Shown here piece by piece: positions 8,475-18,699 of a DNA stretch of 64,000 bases. Source of the stretch: DATBQN01 sp963799925 (lineage in GTDB: Bacteria > Acidobacteriota > Thermoanaerobaculia > Multivoradales > UBA5704); contig CAWCYZ010000001.1 in assembly GCA_963799925.1 (NCBI GenBank), positions 1,550,001-1,614,000 of the forward strand, read 5' to 3'. Numbering within the stretch: position 1 is the stretch's first letter; the number at the start of each line of letters is the position of its first letter. Under the pieces are notes generated by a model. The model was not told the DNA's origin and ran no database searches. It saw nothing but the letters and a program-made list of their open reading frames with translations. The position numbers were made by a program, and so were the translations under genes.

Positions 8475-10057
8475 CTAGACGTAGGCGTCGAGCTCGGTCC
8501 AGGGGTCGTCTTCGAGGGTCTTCTTGACCTCGATCATGAAGCGGTCGGCATCGGCGCCGTCGACCAGGCGGTGGTCGTAGGTGATGGCGAAGTAGCACAT
8601 GGTCTTGATGACGATGGCGTCGTTGCCGTCGGCGTCGTCGACGACGATCGGCCGCTTCTCGATCGCGCCGACGCCGAGGATCCCCACCTGCGGCTGGTTG
8701 ATCACCGGGGTGCCGAAGAGGCTGCCGAAGACGCCCGGGTTGGTGATGGTGAAGGTGCCGCCCTGCGCCTCGTCGGGCTTCAGCTTCTTGCGTCCGCGCC
8801 CGGTCGGCGAGGTCGTTGGCGGCCTTGGCGAGGCCCACCAGCTAGAGCTGGTCGGCGTGCTTGATGACCGGCACGATGAGGCCGTGGCCGAGGTCGACCG
8901 CCATCCCCAGGTTGATGTCCTTCTTGTAGACGATGTTGGTGCCGTCGATCGCGGCGTTCAGCTTCTTGTAGGCCTTGAGGCCGTTGACCACCGCCTTGAA
9001 GATGAACGGCATGTAGGTGAGCTTCGTCCCCTCCTTCTTCAGGAAGCCGTCCTTGGCGCGGCTCCGGGCGCGGGCGATCTTCGACATGTCGATGTGGAAG
9101 AGCGTCGTGACGTGCGCCGAGGTGGCCTTCGAGTAGACCATGTGCGCCGCCGTGATCTGCCGGATCTTCGACATCGGCTCGATCTCGACGTTCTCGCCCT
9201 CGACGTAGGCCGGGACGTGGAAGCCGGCCGGTACGGCCGCTGGGCCGGGGACCGCGCGCCGCCGTGGCGGGGGCCGGGGTCGGCGCGGGGCCCGCAGCCG
9301 GAGCGGCCGCCGGAGCCGCCGCCGCGGGCGGAGCCGCCGCCGGCTGCCGACTTGCGCTCTCGACGTAGGCGAGGATGTCGTCCTTGGTCACCCGGCCGTG
9401 CATGCCGGTGCCCTCGACCTGCGACAGGTCGACCCCTTCCTTCGCCGCGATGTTGCGCACCAGCGGGCTCGAGAACTGGCGCAGGCGCCCCTCGAGGAGG
9501 GCGTCGCCGGCCTCGGCGTCGGACTCCTTGGCGAGGGCGGTCTCGCCCGCGTCGCGCCGCACCTCCTGCTTCTCCTCGGCGAGGGCGCCGTCGCCCCGTG
9601 CCGGCGCCGGGGTCGGCGACGGCGAGGCGACCTGCGGCGCGCCGCCCGCCGGAGCGGACGGCCGAGCCGTGGTCTGGGGCGGCGCCGCCGGCGGCCCGGC
9701 GTGCCCTTCGCGCGCCGTCTCCTCGCGCCGCACCTGGGTCTCCGGCGAGGCGTCGGATGCGCTGGGCGCGCGGCGGCGGCCGGCAGCCTGCCCCGTGCCG
9801 GCGGTGCCGGCGCCGCCGCCCGCCTCGCCGATCTGGGCCACCACCTGGTTGACCGGCACCGTCTCGCCTTCCTTGTTGCGGATCTCGAGGAGCGTCCCGG
9901 CGGCCGGGCTGGGGATCTCGGCGTCGACCTTGTCGGTCGAGATCTCGAACAGGGGCTGATCGCGCTCGACGCGGTCGCCGACCTTGACCAGCCACTTGGT
10001 GATCGTCCCCTCGGCGATCGACTCCCCCATCTGGGGCATCACGACTTCCGTAGCCAT
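8475..10057 (-). CDS. 2-oxo acid dehydrogenase E2, dihydrolipoamide acyltransferase (frameshifts and an in-frame TAG)
   Basis: Acyltransferase core of a 2-oxo acid dehydrogenase complex. It starts MATEVVMPQMGESIAEG with one lipoyl domain (lipoyl-Lys in FEISTDKVDAEIPSP). Next comes a long Pro/Ala linker, a peripheral subunit-binding domain (FSSPLVRNIAAKEGVDLSQ) and a catalytic domain ending in CYFAITYDHRLVDGADADRF with the active-site His and Asp. The frame is broken near 9245, a TAG at 8842-8844 interrupts HADQL-LVGLAKAANDLA where Ser is usual, and a further shift lies near 8790. Substrate (pyruvate or branched-chain oxo acid) cannot be decided. It begins 18 nt after E1beta. Confidence 0.88.
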
Positions 10058-10075
10058 AAGCTTGAGGTTCTCCGT

Positions 10076-11053
10076 TCAGTAGCTCGCCAGCTCGCGCACC
10101 TTGGCGATCAGCTTGTCGACGTTGGGCAGGTAGAACTCCTCCATCGGCGGGCTGAACGGCACCGGCGTGTCGGGGCAGCAGAGCCGCGCGACCGGCGCGT
10201 CCATCCAGGCGAAGGCGTGCTCGGCGATGCGCGCCGCCACCTCCCCCGCCACCGAGCCGGTGAGCTGCTCCTCGGTGAGGACGAGCGCGCGGCCCGTCTT
10301 CTTCGCCGTGGCGAGGATCGCCTCCTGGTCCAGGGGCTTGATGGTGCGCAGATCGAGGACTTCGAGGTCGATCCCGTCGCCGGCGAGGCGCCCGGCGGCC
10401 TCCAGGGCCACATGGAGCATAGCACCGTAGGTGATGACGGACAGGTCGCTCCCGGCGCGCGCCAGGCGCGCCTGGCCGATCGGCGACCGGCGGCAGGTCC
10501 TCCGGCACTTCCTCCTTGATCCGCCGGTAGAGGTACTTGTGCTCGAAGAAGAGCACCGGGTTGGGATCGCGGATGGCCGCCTTCAGGAGCGCCTTGGCGT
10601 CGGCCGCCGTCGCCGGCGCCACGATCTTGAGGCCCGGCGTGTGCTGGAAGTACGACTCCGGGTTCTGGCTGTGGAAGGCCGAGCCGTGGACGTTGCCGCC
10701 GGAGGGGCCGCGCACGACGATCGGCACCTGCTGACCCCAGCGGTAGTGATTGGGGCCGGCGAAGTTGACGATCTGGTTGAAGGCGCAGGAGATGAAGTCG
10801 ATGAACTGCATCTCGACGACCGGCCGCATCCCCATCATCGCGGCGCCGATCGGCCGCCCCGACCATCGCCGACTCGCTGATCGGCGTGTCGATCGACCCG
10901 CTCGGGGCCGAAGCGGTCGAGGAAGCCGGCGGTGACCCGGAAGGCGCCGCCGTAGGTGCCGACGTCCTGGCCGAGGAGGAAGACGCGCGGGTCGGCCTCC
11001 ATCTCCTCCCACAGGGCGTCGTGGATCGCCTCGAGGTAGGTGACGGAGCTCAT
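10076..11053 (-). CDS. 2-oxo acid dehydrogenase E1 beta subunit (frameshifts)
   Basis: Beta half of the thiamine-diphosphate E1. The start MSSVTYLEAIHDALWEEMEA leads to FLLGQDVGTYGGAFRVT, then VVEMQFIDFISCAFNQIVN, NYHYRWG-type GPNHYRWGQQVP, HSQNPESYFQHTPGLKIV and a C-terminal half with LRTIKPLDQEAILATAKKTG and the end PNVDKLIAKVRELASY. Together these cover the whole family length of about 325 residues. The frame changes near 10900, 10865 and between 10425 and 10500. The ATG overlaps the E1alpha stop (ATGA). Function is certain at family level; substrate is not. Confidence 0.88.
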
Positions 11054-12112
11054 CGCGCGGCCTCCTCGGGGGCGGGCTCGGCATAGACGCCCTCGAGCGC
11101 CCGCTCCGGCGGCGGCGGCGGCGAGGCGAGGGCGAAGTCGACCTCGGCGGTCAGCCGCTCGTCGATCTCGCGGCCGATCGCCGCGAAGTCCTCCTCGCCG
11201 GCGTAGCCGAGCCGCAGCAGGTGGCGCTCGAAGCGCTCGATCGGGTCCTTCTTGCGCCACTCCTCGAAGAGCTCCTCCGGGACGTAGCCGGCGTCGTCGT
11301 GCTCGGCGTGCCCCTTCATGCGGAAGGTCTTCGCCTCGAGGAGCGACGGGCCGCCGCCGGCGCGCGCCCGCTCGACCGCGCGGCGGGTCGCCTCGTAGAC
11401 GGCGAGGACGTCGTTGCCGTCGACGATCTCGCCGGGGATGCCGTAGGCGGCGGCGCGGACGGCGATGTCCTTGATCCGCATCTGCTTCGCCGTCGGGGTC
11501 GAATAGGCGTAGCCGTTGTGCTCGGCGATCGACGACGAGCGGCACGTTGAGGACCGCCGCGAGGTTCATCCCCTCGTGGAAGTCGCCGGTCGAGGTGCCG
11601 CCGTCGCCGATGTAGGTCAGGGCGACCAGGTCCTTCTTCTGGCGCATCCCGGCGAGCGCCACGCCGGCCATCACCGGGATCACCGCGCCGAGCATCGAGA
11701 TCGGCGCCACCAGGCCGCGCGCGAGGTCGCCGAAGTGGGTGTTGCCGTCCTTGCCGCCGGTCGGGCTGCCGCCGCGCGCCATGTACTGCATCATCACCTC
11801 GCGCGGCTCGACGCCGCGCACCAGCATCGAGCCCAGGTTGCGGATGAGCGGCCCCATCACGTCCTGCGGCGCCAGCGCGTAGGCGCTGCCGACCGAGGTC
11901 GCCTCCTGGCCGCGCGACGAGTAGAGGCCGCCCACCACCTGGCCCTGCCGGTAGAGGTTGCCGAGGCGCTCCTCGAGCATGCGGTTGAGCTTCATGAAGC
12001 GATAGAGGTCGAGCTGCCGCTCGCGCGGCAGACCGGTGCGGACGAGCGGACGCTCGCCCGGCTCGGGCACCGGCGGGTGCAGCGGACCCCAGCTCTTGCC
12101 TGGCTTGGTCAT
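11050..12112 (-). CDS. 2-oxo acid dehydrogenase E1 alpha subunit (one frameshift)
   Basis: Alpha half of the E1 decarboxylase. Visible are YRFMKLNRMLEERLGNLYRQG, SSRGQEATSVGSAYAL, GGKDGNTHFGD and the thiamine-diphosphate motif GDGGTSTGDFHEGMNLAAV. After a frame change near 11530 follow AYSTPTAKQMRIKDIAVRAAAYG, GNDVLAVYEATRRAVERAR and EAKTFRMKGHAEHDDAGYVP. About 353 residues in total, normal for the family. It follows lpdA after a hairpin-bearing spacer and precedes E1beta with an overlapping stop/start. Confidence 0.9.
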
Positions 12113-12149
12113 GTCATCCTTCCAAAGCGTTCAGACGGGCAGAGGAAGA

Positions 12150-12170
12150 GGGCGGCCACGGGGGCCGCCC
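12150..12170. repeat. GGGCGGCC hairpin between lpdA and E1alpha
   Basis: GGGCGGCC and GGCCGCCC form a perfect 8-bp stem with loop ACGGG, followed on the plus strand by CTACGG. It lies in the 98-nt gap between lpdA and E1alpha. It may be a REP-like intergenic repeat or an attenuating terminator. No other copy was noticed in the window. Confidence 0.35.
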
Positions 12171-12210
12171 CTACGGTTCGTCTCGGGGTAGGGGCACCGC
12201 CTGCCCGCCG

Positions 12211-13601
12211 TTAGTAATGGATCGAATGTCCCCAGGCCGCCTCCGCCGCCTCCATCACCGACTCCGAGAGCGTGGGGTGGGCGTGGATGGTCTGCATCAG
12301 CCGCTCGGTCGTCGCCTCGGACGCCAGGGCGACGCAGGCCTCGGCGATCAGGTCGGTCGCCTGCGGCCCGAGGATGTGCACCCCCAGGAGCTCGTCGTAC
12401 TTCCGGTCGCGCACGACCTTGACGAAGCCCTCGGTCTTGCCGAGGATCGCGGCCTTGCCCGAGGCGCCGAAGGGGAACTTGCCGGTCACCACCTCGAAGC
12501 CGCGCTCCTTCGCCTTGGCCTCCGAGAGGCCGACGCTCCCCACCTCCGGCTCGCAGTAGGTGCAGGAGGGGACGCAGGTCGTAGTTGAGCGGCCGCACCT
12601 CCTGGCCCGCCATGTGCTCGACGGCGAGGATGCCTTCGGCCGAGGCGACGTGGGCGAGCCACGGCGTGTTGACCACGTCGCCGATCGCGTAGACGTGCGG
12701 CACCGCGGTCTGCATCAGGCCGTTGACCTTGACGTAGCCGCGCTCGAGCTCGATCCCCAGGGCCTCCAAGCCGATCCTCTCGGTGACCGGCCGGCGGCCG
12801 ACGGCGACCAGCAGGTGCTCGGCCTCCAGAGGCTCCCGCCCCTCGAGGGCGATACGGACGCCGCCGGCGGTCGTCTCGACGCCGGAGAGCCGCGTCCCGG
12901 TGAGGATCGAGATCCCCCGCTTCTTGAGCGACTTCTCGAGCGCCGCCGAGACCTCCTCGTCCTCGATCGGCAGGATGCGCGGCAGCATCTCGATCAAGGT
13001 CACCTTGGTGCCGAAGGAGGCGAACATCGAGGCGAACTCGGTGCCCACGGCACCGGCGCCGAGGACGGCGAGCGTCGCCGGCACGCGCTCCATCACCAGG
13101 ATGTGGTCGGAGTTGAGGATCTTCTCGCCGTCGGCCGGCGCCGGCGGGATGTCGCGCGGCACCGAGCCGGTGGCGATGAGGATGAACTTGGCGCGGTAGC
13201 GCTTCGTCCCCTCCGGCCCCCTCGACCTCGACCTCGTGCGGCCCCACCAGGCGGCCCAGGCCGTGCAGGCCGGTCACCTTGTTCTTCTTGAACAGGCCCT
13301 CGATGCCGCGGGCGTTCTTGTCGACGACCTTGCGCTTGCGGGCATGGGCGCGGGCGATGTCGAGGCTCGGCGCGGCGACCTGGATGCCGAGCTCGTCCGC
13401 GCCGCGGATCTCGTCGAGCACCGCCGCCGTGTGGAGGAGGGCCTTGGTGGGGATGCACCCCCGGTGCAGGCAGGTGCCGCCGAACTTGGGGTCCTTCTCG
13501 ACCACCGCGGCACGCAGGCCGAGCTGCCCGGCGCGGATCCCCGCCACGTAGCCGCCCGGGCCGCTGCCGAGGATGATGAGGTCGAAGTCTTGCTCGGACA
13601 T
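12211..13601 (-). CDS. lpdA: Dihydrolipoamide dehydrogenase E3 (two frameshifts)
   Basis: FAD disulfide oxidoreductase that reoxidises the lipoyl group of E2. The start MSEQDFDLIILGSGPGGYVAG has the FAD motif, and GGTCLHRGCIPTKALLH carries the redox-active Cys pair. Next come the NAD motif LAVLGAGAVGTEFASMFASFG, the second FAD motif VYAIGDVV and the C-terminal HAHPTLSESVMEAAEAAWG with the His-Pro catalytic pair. The frame is broken near 13215 and near 12580. Full length is about 463 residues. First gene of the operon with E1 and E2. Confidence 0.93.
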
Positions 13602-13642
13602 GCGGGAAAACGCGCCTCCCTCGCTCGTTGCGTTGAGATTCG

Positions 13643-14580
13643 TCAAACCGGCCGCGCCGTCGCCGCGACGGCGGCGTTCCCGCCGGCGACGACGGCCTCG
13701 CGGTCGAGCGGCACGGCGCGGTAGCGGCCCGGCGCGTCGGCCGTGACGCGCGCCAGCGGCACCTCGAAGTCGTGCTCGAAGATCCCCAGCCACTCCCCCT
13801 CGACGGCGCGCGGCAGCCAGCGCTTCTTCTCCTCGAGGGTGGTCAGCGGATAGAGGTCGTAGCCCATGATCCAGGGGAGCTGCACGTGCGCCGTGGTCGG
13901 CACCAGGTCGGCCCAGAAGACGGCGCGGGGCGCCGTGGCGCCCGCCGCGGCGGCGGCGGGGCCGCCGGCGGCGCCGTCCAGGAGGACGATCGCCATGTCG
14001 CGGTTGTGGCCCGGGGCGCGGACGGCGGTGACGCCCGGGATCGGCCTCGCCTCGTCGTCGAACAGCTCGACGACGCCGGCCGCGAACAGCGGCTCCCAGT
14101 TGACCGGCTCGTAGCTCGCCCGGTCGCGCTCGTTGGGGTGGCGCGCGTGCTCGACCTCGCCGCGCGAGATCCAGTAGCGCGCGCGGGGGAAGGTGGGGAC
14201 GAGCCGCCCCCCTGCTCGCGGGTGCTCCAGCCGCAGTGGTCGAAGTGCAGGTGGGTCAGCAGCACGTGGGTGACGTCCTCGAGCGCGAAGCCGGCCCGCC
14301 GGATCGACTCCGGCAGGCGCACGCCGTCCGGCGGGATGGCGTAGATGCGGTCGAACTTGGCGTCGTGCTTGTCGCCGATCCCGCTGTCGACGAGCAGCAG
14401 CTCGGCGCCGCGCGCCACCAGCAGGCAGTTGGTCGCCATGCGGATGCGGTTCTTCTCGTCCGCCGGCTTCGCCTTCTCCCACAGCGGCCGCGGCACGACG
14501 CCGAACATGGCGCCGCCGTCGAGACGGAACTCCCCGTCGCTGACCAGGGTGAGGTCGAGGTCTCCCAGGCGGAACGTCAT
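13643..14580 (-). CDS. MBL-fold metallo-hydrolase (one frameshift)
   Basis: Metallo-beta-lactamase fold hydrolase of about 312 residues. N-terminal part MTFRLGDLDLTLVSDGEFRLDGG, then ELLLVDSGIGDKHDAKFDRIY and the metal motif LLTHLHFDHCGWS (HxHxDH). The second part lies in another frame after a C-run near 14210: ARYWISRGEVEHARHPNERD, GHNRDMAIVLLDG, AVFWADLVPTTAHVQLPWIMG (metal Asp) and a C-terminal FEHDFEVPLARV. Substrate unknown. The ATG lies 7 nt after a TACACT box, suggesting a leaderless start. Confidence 0.85.
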
Positions 14581-14587
14581 CGCGGGA

Positions 14588-14593
14588 AGTGTA
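14588..14593 (-). promoter_or_regulatory. -10 box (TACACT) of the MBL-fold gene, leaderless type
   Basis: TACACT on the minus strand ends 7 nt before the ATG. It matches the -10/start-codon spacing seen at lipB, the beta-lactamase gene and the BtuF-like gene. Confidence 0.4.
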
Positions 14594-14665
14594 TCCGATC
14601 GGTCCGCGGCGGAGCCCCGGCGCCGGCTTGCGCCCGCCGGCCTCCGCCACCGGCCGGCGCAAGCC

Positions 14666-15280
14666 TCAGTGCCCGCCCGGGCGGGCGGTCGAGGGGGCCG
14701 CGTTGCCCACCGGCGGCGGGCCGGGCTGGCCCGACGGCTGTCCCGCCGGGCCGTGCTCCATCGGCTCCTCGGACGGCCCCGCCGCGGCCACCGCCGCCTG
14801 GTAGGCCGCCGGGCTCATCTTGGGGAACTGCTCGACGAAGGCGACCATCGACCACAGCTCGCGCTCGTCGTGGGTGGGGCCGAAGGCCGGCATGCCGGTC
14901 ATCTTGATGCCGTTCTTGACGATCCAGTAGATCTCGTTGGGGGCCATGTCGCCCGCCGAGTGGACAAGGTTGGGCGGATGGGGGTTCAGGCCGGCCCCGA
15001 TCTCCGTCGCCTGGACGCCGGGCGCGCCGTGGCAGGTGGCGCACATGTCGCGGTAGTGCGCGGCGCCGACCTTCTGCATCGCCGGGTCGGTCAACGGCGG
15101 CACCTGGATGCCCGCCGCGTGGCGCGCCACCGACTTGTCGGAGATCCGCGCCAGCTGTTGCTCGAGGAGGCCGCGCTGGACGGGGACCGCGGCGACGTCG
15201 TAGGCGCCCGAGAAGACGTAGATGGCGGCGCCGAGCGCGCCCAGGAGGACGAGGACCGCGAGGGTGACGACGAGTTTCAT
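14666..15280 (-). CDS. Membrane-anchored or secreted class I cytochrome c
   Basis: 204 residues. A hydrophobic N-terminal segment (about 3-25) acts as signal anchor. A single haem site C80-ATC-H84 (MCATCHGAPGV) follows, with a candidate axial Met in KMTGMPAFGPTHDE (about 128-132) and a Pro/Gly-rich tail. The sequence resembles small electron-transfer cytochromes c of the CccA/CcoP-like type. It is divergent from the patatin gene and has no redox partner next to it, so the partner is unknown. Confidence 0.87.
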   Translation of the reverse strand: MKLVVTLAVLVLLGALGAAIYVFSGAYDVAAVPVQRGLLEQQLARISDKSVARHAAGIQVPPLTDPAMQKVGAAHYRDMCATCHGAPGVQATEIGAGLNPHPPNLVHSAGDMAPNEIYWIVKNGIKMTGMPAFGPTHDERELWSMVAFVEQFPKMSPAAYQAAVAAAGPSEEPMEHGPAGQPSGQPGPPPVGNAAPSTARPGGH

Positions 15281-15390
15281 TTCCCGCTACCTCCCGCTAG
15301 AGTGGTGGCGGGCCGGCCCCTGGCTTCCGGCTCGCCGGCCCGCGGCGATCATGCCATGCCGGCGAGACGGCGGCCAGAGCGCCCCGGCGA

Positions 15391-16590
15391 ATGCCCATGC
15401 GCGACACCCAGCCCGACGCCGCCGACCTCGCCATCGTCCTCTCCGGCGGCGGAGCGCGGGCGGCCTACCAGGTGGGCCTGCTGCGCCGGCTGGCGCGCGA
15501 GCTGCCGGACCTGCGCTTCCCCATCGTCACCGGCGTCTCGGCGGGGGCGATCAACGCCGCCTTCTTCGCCTCCCATCCGGCCGCCCTCGGCAAGTCCGCC
15601 GAGGCGCTCGCCGAGCTCTGGCGCGGCCTGACCGTCGACGACATCTTCCGCGTCGACCTCCCCTCCCTCGCCCGCAACCTGGTGCGCTGGGCGACCCACC
15701 TGGTCTCGGGCGGCAGCCCGGCCGCCCCGGAGGTGCGGGGGCTGGTCGACTCCCACCCGCTGCGGGTGACCCTCGAGCGCTCGGCGGCCGCGGTCGACGG
15801 CGAGATCATCGGCATCGGCCGCAACCTCGAGCGCGGCCGCCTCCAGGCGGTCGCCATCACCGCGCTCAACTACTCGACCGGCCAGACCGTCACCTGGATC
15901 CAGGGCCGCGGCCCCACCTGGCGCGAGGGGCTGCGGCGCGGCGACCGCGCGCGCCTCTCGATCGACCACATCATGGCCTCGGCGGCGCTCCCCCTCTTCT
16001 TCCCCGCCGTTCGCGTCGGCGACGCCTGGTACGGCGACGGCGGAATGCGCCACTCGGCGCCGCTGGCGCCGGCCCTGCGGCTGGGGGCGCGGCGCATCCT
16101 CGCCCTCTCGCCGCACTACCAGCAGACGCCCGCCGAGGTCGAGCGGCCGAAGATCTACGGCTACCCGCCGCCGGCGCAGATCCTGTCGCAGCTCTTGAAC
16201 TCCATCTTCCTCGACGTCCTGGAGCAGGACGCCGAGCAGATGGAGCGCCTCAACCGCCTGCTCGAGAAGCTGCCGCCCGAGGAGCGCGGCGGCCTGAAGC
16301 CGGTCGAGGTCCTGGTGCTGCGGCCGAGCGAGAACCTGGGCGAGCTGGTGGCGGCCTACGAGCCGCGGCTCCCGCGCGCCTTCCGCTATCTCACCCGCAG
16401 CCTCGGCACGCGCGAGACGACCAGCCCCGACTTCCTCTCCTACCTGATGTTCCAGCCCGACTACCTCGAGCGCCTGCTGGAGATCGGCGAGAAGGACTGC
16501 GAGGCGCGGCTCCCCGAGATCCTGGCGCTGGTGACCGGCCGGCCGGCCGGCGCCACGGCCGTGCCGGCGGATACGGTGCCGGCCGCATGA
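15391..16590 (+). CDS. Patatin-like phospholipase
   Basis: 399 residues. The oxyanion-hole motif SGGGARAAYQVG (about 18-29), nucleophile motif TGVSAGAIN with Ser50, and the catalytic Asp in YGDGGMRHSAPL (about 215) make the patatin Ser-Asp dyad complete. A C-terminal region with KIYGYPPPAQILSQLLNSIF is typical of bacterial patatins of unknown substrate. No signal peptide is seen, so it is probably cytoplasmic. Its stop overlaps the start of the following secreted-protein gene (ATGA), so the two are likely co-transcribed. Confidence 0.9.
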   Translation: MPMRDTQPDAADLAIVLSGGGARAAYQVGLLRRLARELPDLRFPIVTGVSAGAINAAFFASHPAALGKSAEALAELWRGLTVDDIFRVDLPSLARNLVRWATHLVSGGSPAAPEVRGLVDSHPLRVTLERSAAAVDGEIIGIGRNLERGRLQAVAITALNYSTGQTVTWIQGRGPTWREGLRRGDRARLSIDHIMASAALPLFFPAVRVGDAWYGDGGMRHSAPLAPALRLGARRILALSPHYQQTPAEVERPKIYGYPPPAQILSQLLNSIFLDVLEQDAEQMERLNRLLEKLPPEERGGLKPVEVLVLRPSENLGELVAAYEPRLPRAFRYLTRSLGTRETTSPDFLSYLMFQPDYLERLLEIGEKDCEARLPEILALVTGRPAGATAVPADTVPAA

Positions 16591-17375
16591 GGACCGCCCA
16601 CCGCCCGCGGCCGCTCGCCGGGATCGCCGCCCTGATCTGCCTGATCGGCCCGGTCGTCGCCGCCGGCCCGGCGCGCGCCGACGGTCTGTCCAACCTCCGC
16701 GCCGCGCTCGCCCGCCTGCCCGGGGCGTCGCCCCTGCGCGCCGCGCTCGACCTCCACGTCGTCAATCGGACCAAGGGCGAGGCCAACCGGGCGGACGAGG
16801 GGCGGACGAAGGTCGAGCTCGCGGCGGGGCCCCAGGGGCTCTCGATCACCTATCCGGCGACCGCGCTCGGCGAGGCGGCGGCCGAGATGCGGGCGCAGCG
16901 CGCCGACCCCGAGCGGCCGACCCCGCTGCGGACGGCTCTGCGCGAGGTCAACGGGCTGGACATCGCCGAGTACCTGAGCTTCGCCGGGCCGCTCCTCGCC
17001 CGGCTCGAGCGGGCGACCCTCGTCGGGGAACGCCGCGAGGCCTACCAGGGGCGGCCGGCGGACCTGCTGACCCTGAAGCTCGAGCCGGCGCTGCGCAAGG
17101 AGGAGATGGCGCACGTCAAGGAATCGGTCTACACCATGAAGGTCTGGGTGGGGGGCGACGGCGTGCCGCTCGCCGCCGAGACGTCGCTCCACGGCAAGGC
17201 CGGCATCCTCTTCCTCAACTTCAAGAACCTCAGCCACGAGAGCTGGGAGTTCGCCCGCGCCGGCGACCGCCTGGTCGTCACCCGGCACCACCAGGAGGTC
17301 GACGCCTCCGGCCTGGGGCAGGAGTTCCACCGGCGGACGACGGCGGTGATCACGCTCGAGGCCGCCGGCCGCTAG
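16587..17375 (+). CDS. Secreted protein of unknown function
   Basis: 262 residues with a cleavable signal peptide (MRTAHRPRPLAGIAALICLIG, Ala-rich cleavage region ending ARADG). The mature part alternates charged and hydrophobic stretches suggesting a beta-rich periplasmic protein: ALDLHVVNRTKGEANRADEGR, LLTLKLEPALRKEEMAHVKE, YTMKVWVGGDGVPLAAETSLHGKAG. No known family is recognised. It overlaps the patatin gene and converges with the aldolase gene two nucleotides later. Confidence 0.75.
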   Translation: MRTAHRPRPLAGIAALICLIGPVVAAGPARADGLSNLRAALARLPGASPLRAALDLHVVNRTKGEANRADEGRTKVELAAGPQGLSITYPATALGEAAAEMRAQRADPERPTPLRTALREVNGLDIAEYLSFAGPLLARLERATLVGERREAYQGRPADLLTLKLEPALRKEEMAHVKESVYTMKVWVGGDGVPLAAETSLHGKAGILFLNFKNLSHESWEFARAGDRLVVTRHHQEVDASGLGQEFHRRTTAVITLEAAGR

Positions 17376-17377
17376 CC

Positions 17378-18526
17378 TCAGGCGATCGTCACCTCGTCGC
17401 AGAGGTAGACGTCCTGGATGGCATGGAAGAGGGCGATCCCCTCCTTCATCGGGCGCTGGAAGGTCTTGCGGCCGGAGATGAGCCCGGCGCCGCCGGCGCG
17501 CTTGTTGATCACCGCGGTGCGCACCGCCTGGGCGAAGTCCCCCTGCCCGCCCTTCGAGTCGCCGCCCGAGTTGATCATGCTCGCCCGCCCCAGGTAGCAG
17601 TTGGCGACCTGCCAGCGCACCCAGTCGACCGGATGGTCGGCGACCATCTCGCCGTAGATCAGCGGGCTCGTCTTCGAGTACTGGAGGGCCGGGAAGCCGC
17701 CGTTCAGATCCGCCTGCTTCTGCTTGACGATGTCGGCCTGGATGGTGACCCCCAGATGATTGGCCTGGGCGGTCATGTCGGCGGCGGTGTGGTAATCCTT
17801 GCCGTCCTTCTTGAAGGCGTTGTTCCGCAGGTAGCACCAGAGGACCGTCGCCATCCCCAGCTCGTGAGCGTGCTGGAAGGCCTCCGCGATCTCGACGATC
17901 TCGCGGTCGGCGTCGTCGCTGCCGAAGTAGATCGTGGCGCCGATCGCGGCGGCCCCCATCTCCCAGGCCTGCTGGACGCCGCCGAAGAGGATCTGCTGGA
18001 ACTTGTTGGGGTAGGTCAGCAGCTCGTTGTGGTTGATCTTGGCGATGAAGGGGATCTTGTGGGCGTAGCGGCGGGCGACGGCGCCGAGGACGCCGACCGT
18101 CGAGGCGACGGCGTTGCAGCCGGACTCGATCGCCAGCTTGACGATGTTCTCGGGCTCGAGGTAGATCGGGTTGGGAGCGAACGACGCGGCGGCGGTGTGC
18201 TCGACCCCCTGGTCGACCGGCAGGATCGAGAGATAGCCGGTGCCGGCCAGGCGCCCGTGGCCGTACAGCCGCTCGAGGTTCACCAGCACGCCCGGCTTGC
18301 GGTCCGAGGCGCCCCAGGCGCGGTCCACGTGGTCGGGGCCGGGCAGCATGAGCATGTCCTTCGTGATCCCCTTGGCGGTGAAGGAGAGGAGGCTCTCGGC
18401 CTCGTCGCCGAGGTATTTCCTGATCGCGTCGATGCCCGAGGCGCCCGCCGTCCCGCTCGCCCCGCCGCGTTTCACCCCGTTCGCCGCCCCGCTCTTTACC
18501 TGATCTTCCGTGGTCGTCGTCGCCAT
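17378..18526 (-). CDS. fbaB: Class I fructose-bisphosphate aldolase (DhnA/FbaB type)
   Basis: Schiff-base aldolase of glycolysis/gluconeogenesis, 382 residues. Typical DhnA/FbaB blocks are YLSILPVDQGVEHTAAASF, NAVASTVGVLGAVARRYAHK, PFIAKINHNELLTYPNK, AAIGATIYFGSDDADREI, MINSGGDSKGG and NKRAGGAGLISGRKTFQRP. The first 30 residues (Ala/Gly/Thr-rich) are not conserved and look like a flexible extension. Single gene, convergent with the preceding secreted-protein gene. Confidence 0.94.
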   Translation of the reverse strand: MATTTTEDQVKSGAANGVKRGGASGTAGASGIDAIRKYLGDEAESLLSFTAKGITKDMLMLPGPDHVDRAWGASDRKPGVLVNLERLYGHGRLAGTGYLSILPVDQGVEHTAAASFAPNPIYLEPENIVKLAIESGCNAVASTVGVLGAVARRYAHKIPFIAKINHNELLTYPNKFQQILFGGVQQAWEMGAAAIGATIYFGSDDADREIVEIAEAFQHAHELGMATVLWCYLRNNAFKKDGKDYHTAADMTAQANHLGVTIQADIVKQKQADLNGGFPALQYSKTSPLIYGEMVADHPVDWVRWQVANCYLGRASMINSGGDSKGGQGDFAQAVRTAVINKRAGGAGLISGRKTFQRPMKEGIALFHAIQDVYLCDEVTIA

Positions 18527-18686
18527 GTCGCGTCCTCTCCTGTCGGCTGCCCCTGTCGTAGGTCCAGCGCCGGCGCCGGTCGCAGCGGCTCCGCTCCGCC
18601 TGCTGCAAGCTTCCCGCCCATCGTATCAAGCCCGTCAAGCCGGACCGGCGGGCCTCGCCCGCACCCCGGCACTCCGGCCGCCGTGG

Positions 18687-18692
18687 TAGAAC
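18687..18692 (+). promoter_or_regulatory. -10 box (TAGAAC) of the TrmH-like gene
   Basis: TAGAAC ends 7 nt before the GTG start and fits the leaderless pattern of this window. Confidence 0.4.
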
Positions 18693-18699
18693 GCCGCCG